Positions 60,871-64,000 of a stretch of 64,000 bases of DNA are shown piece by piece (positions within the stretch are counted from its first letter, which is position 1; each line of letters begins with the position of its first letter). The translations under genes and the position numbers were made by a program. The notes below the pieces were generated by a model. That model searched no databases. It worked only from the letters and a program-made list of their open reading frames with translations, and had not been told where the DNA came from. Source of the DNA: Euptelea pleiosperma. Lineage: Eukaryota; Streptophyta; Magnoliopsida; Ranunculales; Eupteleaceae. Where the stretch lies: positions 5,755,464 through 5,819,463 of the forward strand of contig CM068548.1 of assembly GCA_035048495.1 (NCBI GenBank), read 5' to 3'.

Positions 60871-61902
60871 ATGGGGTGCTGGTACTCGAAGGATTGCATC
60901 GGGCAGGTCCCTAGTTCTCCTGGGGTTTCTCAGGTTAAAGATAGTGAAAATGCCAGAGTCACTCTTAGCTCTGTTTTTTCTCCTGTTTCTTCAAATGAGC
61001 AAGGAGAAAATGGAGATCAATTGAATCAGTTAAGTATAACCAGGGATTCTGAAGCGGTTATAAATAGGTTGTCGAGGGTGTCTTCACAGTTTCTTCCTCC
61101 TGATGGGTCCCGTACGGTTAAAGTTCCGTCAGGAAACTATGAATTGAGATACTCATATCTGTCACAAAGAGGGTACTATCCAGAAGCTCTTGACAAAGCA
61201 AACCAGGACAGTTTCTGCATTCACACCCCATTTGGGACGAATCCTGATGATCACTTCTTTGGGGTTTTTGATGGGCATGGAGAATTTGGGGCTCAGTGCT
61301 CTCAGTTTGTGAAGCGGAAATTATGTGAAAATTTGCTTAGAAATAGTCAGTTTCATATGGATGCAGTTGAGGCATGTCATGCTGCTTTCTTAACCACAAA
61401 TTCACAGTTGCACGCTGATAGCTTGGATGACAGCATGAGTGGGACCACGGCGATTACGATATTGGTTCGGGGGAGGACAATATATATTGCGAATTCAGGT
61501 GACTCTAGGGCTATTATTGCTGAGAGGAGAGGGAAGGATGTTGTGGCTGTGGACCTCTCTATCGATCAGACTCCTTTTCGAGTTGATGAGCTTGAAAGGG
61601 TTAAGCTTTGTGGAGCTAGAGTTCTCACATTGGATCAGATCGAAGGGCTGAAGAACCCAGATGTGCAGTGTTGGGGCACTGAAGAAGGCGATGACGGTGA
61701 TCCTCCAAGATTGTGGGTGCAAAATGGGATGTATCCTGGTACGGCTTTTTCAAGAAGTATAGGGGATTCCATTGCTGAGACTATTGGTGTTGTTGCTACC
61801 CCAGAGATTGTTGTTTTGGAGCTCACACCGCATCATCCATTCTTTGTGATTGCCAGTGATGGAGTGTTTGAGTTCCTTTCTAGCCAAACAGTGGTTGACA
61901 TG
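60871..61902 (+). CDS. PP2C-type protein phosphatase, first coding exon of a PP2C / cyclic-nucleotide-binding / kinase-like protein
   Basis: The exon encodes 344 aa from ATG 60871 to a GTAAGG donor at 61903, phase 0. The N-terminus MGCWYSKDCIGQ has Gly2-Cys3 followed by Ser6, a likely N-myristoylation and palmitoylation site, so membrane attachment is expected. PP2C motifs in order: ALDKANQDSF (about 108-117), FGVFDGHGEFG with Asp134 and Gly135 as metal ligands, SGTTAITILV, ANSGDSRAI (Asp211), TAFSRSIGDS and IASDGVFEF (Asp330). These point to an Mn/Mg-dependent Ser/Thr phosphatase. The MGCxYSK-CIGQ start is that of the Arabidopsis At2g20050-type protein, in which cyclic-nucleotide-binding and kinase-like domains follow; those exons are outside the window. 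Confidence 0.92.
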
Positions 61903-64000
61903 GTAAGGGAATTCGTACTTATTTTGTTTTAATCATATGACTGTTAGTCTATGTGAAATGTTGTTGTTTGCTTAGTCAGTTTGCCTGTTTATAATTGAAG
62001 TTAGATCAATATTTAGGGTTGTTTATTACTTTTTACTGGATATAATTACTGGTAGGCGATATCTGGTATAAAATGGACACAATTATTTATCAAAAAATGG
62101 ACATAAGAAAATAAAAAAATCAGACAATAATACCCAAATCAGCATTTTTTCCATATAAATATTTAATTTTTTGTGGTAATTATTTTTAATCATGACTTAG
62201 AAAAGTGTTTGGTGCATGGCGTTGGACAACTGGTCCCTCCCTGCACCGGATTGATCTTGAGTTCCTAATATTTAGATGACAATTAGGAGATATTGTCTTT
62301 TTGTAAATTTTTTTTTATTGAAGTTTCAAAGAACATTTCATTTCATTCTCCCTTACCATAATGCGGACTTCGAATCTTTTGGACTTTTATTTCATTATGA
62401 ACCCTCCTGTAGCCCAATATATTTTGATTCCACCACTTGATAGTGCTCGAGATTCGATTTTGATCCTAGCATTAGGGAAATAATGGTTTGTCTGGCTTAG
62501 GAAGTGTCATTTAAGATGCTTGCAACTCTCAAATCCTTTTTGAGATCTATGGTTGTCTTTGAATCCATGCTTGGTGAAGTCACTGAAGTGAATAACCCTA
62601 GGGTTGGATGTTGAGTTTTCCCGGAAATGAATTCTCATTCTTTGTTATTCATCAAGTCACACTTACCAAATGTCAGTAGCAGGATTTAGGGCTTGCATAC
62701 TCTTATCACTATGTTATTAATTAAAATTTTGATAAACTATTTGCCTGCATGAGTTTTTCTTCCCCATGGTGATTGAAAACTTTACTAAAATAGAAAACCT
62801 TAGAAAGCTAGCTTGAGATTATTCTATTAGATAATCTTTAATAAAATTTCTCTATCTCAAACCAATCCCTTTATTTATTTTTCGAATAAATTGATGTTAT
62901 ATGACAAAACTGTTTGTCGGGTTGACCCTTCCCGGCCTTTTCTCTGGTTCAATGACTAGTTCGGTTTTCAAAACACTATTGACATGTGTTAGATGCTTGG
63001 CATATTCATGTCCAAGTGCTCACTTTGACGCCTACTACTTAAACATGCTTTGTATTCCTTTTGCTTTCATAAATGAACATGATGTAGGTCAATGGATCGT
63101 TCTGCATGAGTCTCAAAGATTCCACGTCAGTAGGCTAAAACCCTACCAAAAGGCTTAAAGAGAACACTTTCAACTCTAAACTCAAAATTTCATTAATAAA
63201 AATAACTCTCTTTTACATCAAATAAACCTTTATTTATAAACTTCTCTAACCTACCTTCCTAATTATAATCAAACTCAAATAAATAAAATACTGCAATTTA
63301 ACTATTTCCTAAACAGAAATTACGAACTCTCCTAAAATACCTATTACCTAGGACTTACTCTTAAGATTTTCCCTATTCTTACTTATTACATTATTTTTTT
63401 AAATAATGATTTACTAAAAATAGTAAAGTCAGAATTTACTAAAAAGTGTAAAAAAAGATTTTATTATAATTAGTAAAACTGTGTTTTACCATAAATAGTA
63501 AATATACTCAAGCCTCTCTCATAGTGATGCATATGATTTGATGCTTTTTGGGTATATGATTAAATATAATATGTTGCTCCTTCACATATTCATGGTTACA
63601 TCAATCCCTTTCGGTTTGAAAAATTCGACCTTCAATTATAGAGGTTCCAAAAATGATTTCTTCCAACTGATCCTCCTTGATATGCACCACAAGTAGACGA
63701 ATGTTTTTCTTGTCTCGAGTAACTCAAATGCAGAATATAGAAGTCGTGCTTCTCTCCGTTTTTACTTCTTCCTTAATAAAATTCACTCCTTTTCTTTCTC
63801 TGCATTCCATGTCAAGTTTTTCACCCTTGATTTTATTCCTCCAGACTTTAGATGAAGTATATGATTAAACTTGCAATCAAGGCTTGTCAAGTGTTCTTGC
63901 TTGATTCACAATTGAGGCTCGTCGATTGTCTCTTCTGTTGCAATTGGATTACTAAAAGGAACAAAAATTTGAATTTTGGCATGCGTTATTTTTAGAGGAC
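61903..64000 (+). other. PP2C intron 1, to the window edge, repeat-rich
   Basis: The first base after the donor (GTAAGG) is intronic and no PP2C second exon was found to 64000. 63180-63520 looks like LTR debris with TTACTAAAAATAGTAAA-type phrases related to the LTR at 29354. A frame at 62901-63158 is unrecognised, and may belong to a retroelement. Confidence 0.6.

Noticed and set aside
1..64000. CRISPR array, operon-type defence system or phage
   Set aside because: All spaced repeats here are LTR minisatellites or palindrome arrays in a plant genome; no bacterial or phage genes are present.

Overview
This is nuclear DNA of a flowering plant. The genes have GT-AG introns and plant-only protein families, and they sit in AT-rich sequence crowded with LTR retrotransposons, solo LTRs and miniature inverted-repeat elements. 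I cannot name the species; the repeat style would suit a large-genome woody or magnoliid-type plant, but that is a guess. There are no operons, CRISPR arrays, rRNAs or recognisable tRNAs.

Four real genes can be modelled: (1) a four-exon bHLH transcription factor with a C-terminal ACT-like region (+, 3796-7082); (2) a seven-exon DUF828/plant PH-like protein of the VAN3-binding/FORKED type (+, 12986-16677), followed by a decayed tandem copy of its 3' half; (3) a nine-exon two-domain chloroplast-type glyoxalase I (-, 33377 down to 19697), whose introns hold most of the young and old insertions; (4) the first coding exon of a PP2C protein of the kind that continues into cyclic-nucleotide-binding and kinase-like domains (+, 60871-61902, rest outside the window). 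Reading frames stay open across all modelled splice junctions.

Layout: 1-2357 is the 3' end of a Tat-like Ty3/gypsy element with an antisense reading frame. 2358-3795 is the bHLH upstream region. 7083-12985 is intergenic and rich in foldback elements. 16756-19530 is the DUF828 pseudo-copy, split by a 1.6 kb solo LTR. 19697-33377 is glyoxalase I; its introns contain a hAT-type element, a Pack-MULE carrying a piece of an LRR receptor kinase, a second solo LTR, a non-autonomous LTR element and a Copia fragment. 33400-44290 is AT-rich and holds decayed LTRs plus two Tourist-like MITEs. 44293-44640 is a displaced copy of the PP2C 5' end. 44816-46260 is a third solo-LTR copy. 46261-52590 holds retroelement debris, including a minus-strand Copia element. 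52600-60015 is again foldback-element territory, ending in a MULE-type MITE just upstream of PP2C.

The four genes do not form a pathway. What unifies the window is insertion history: several elements have exact target-site duplications, and the duplicated gene segment lets some insertions be ordered in time. I found no credible new defence or enzymatic system. The observations most worth checking are the Pack-MULE, the GC-AG intron in glyoxalase I, arrays of short palindromes inside two unrelated LTR families, the antisense frame in the Tat-like element, and the PP2C 5' fragment 16 kb from its source.
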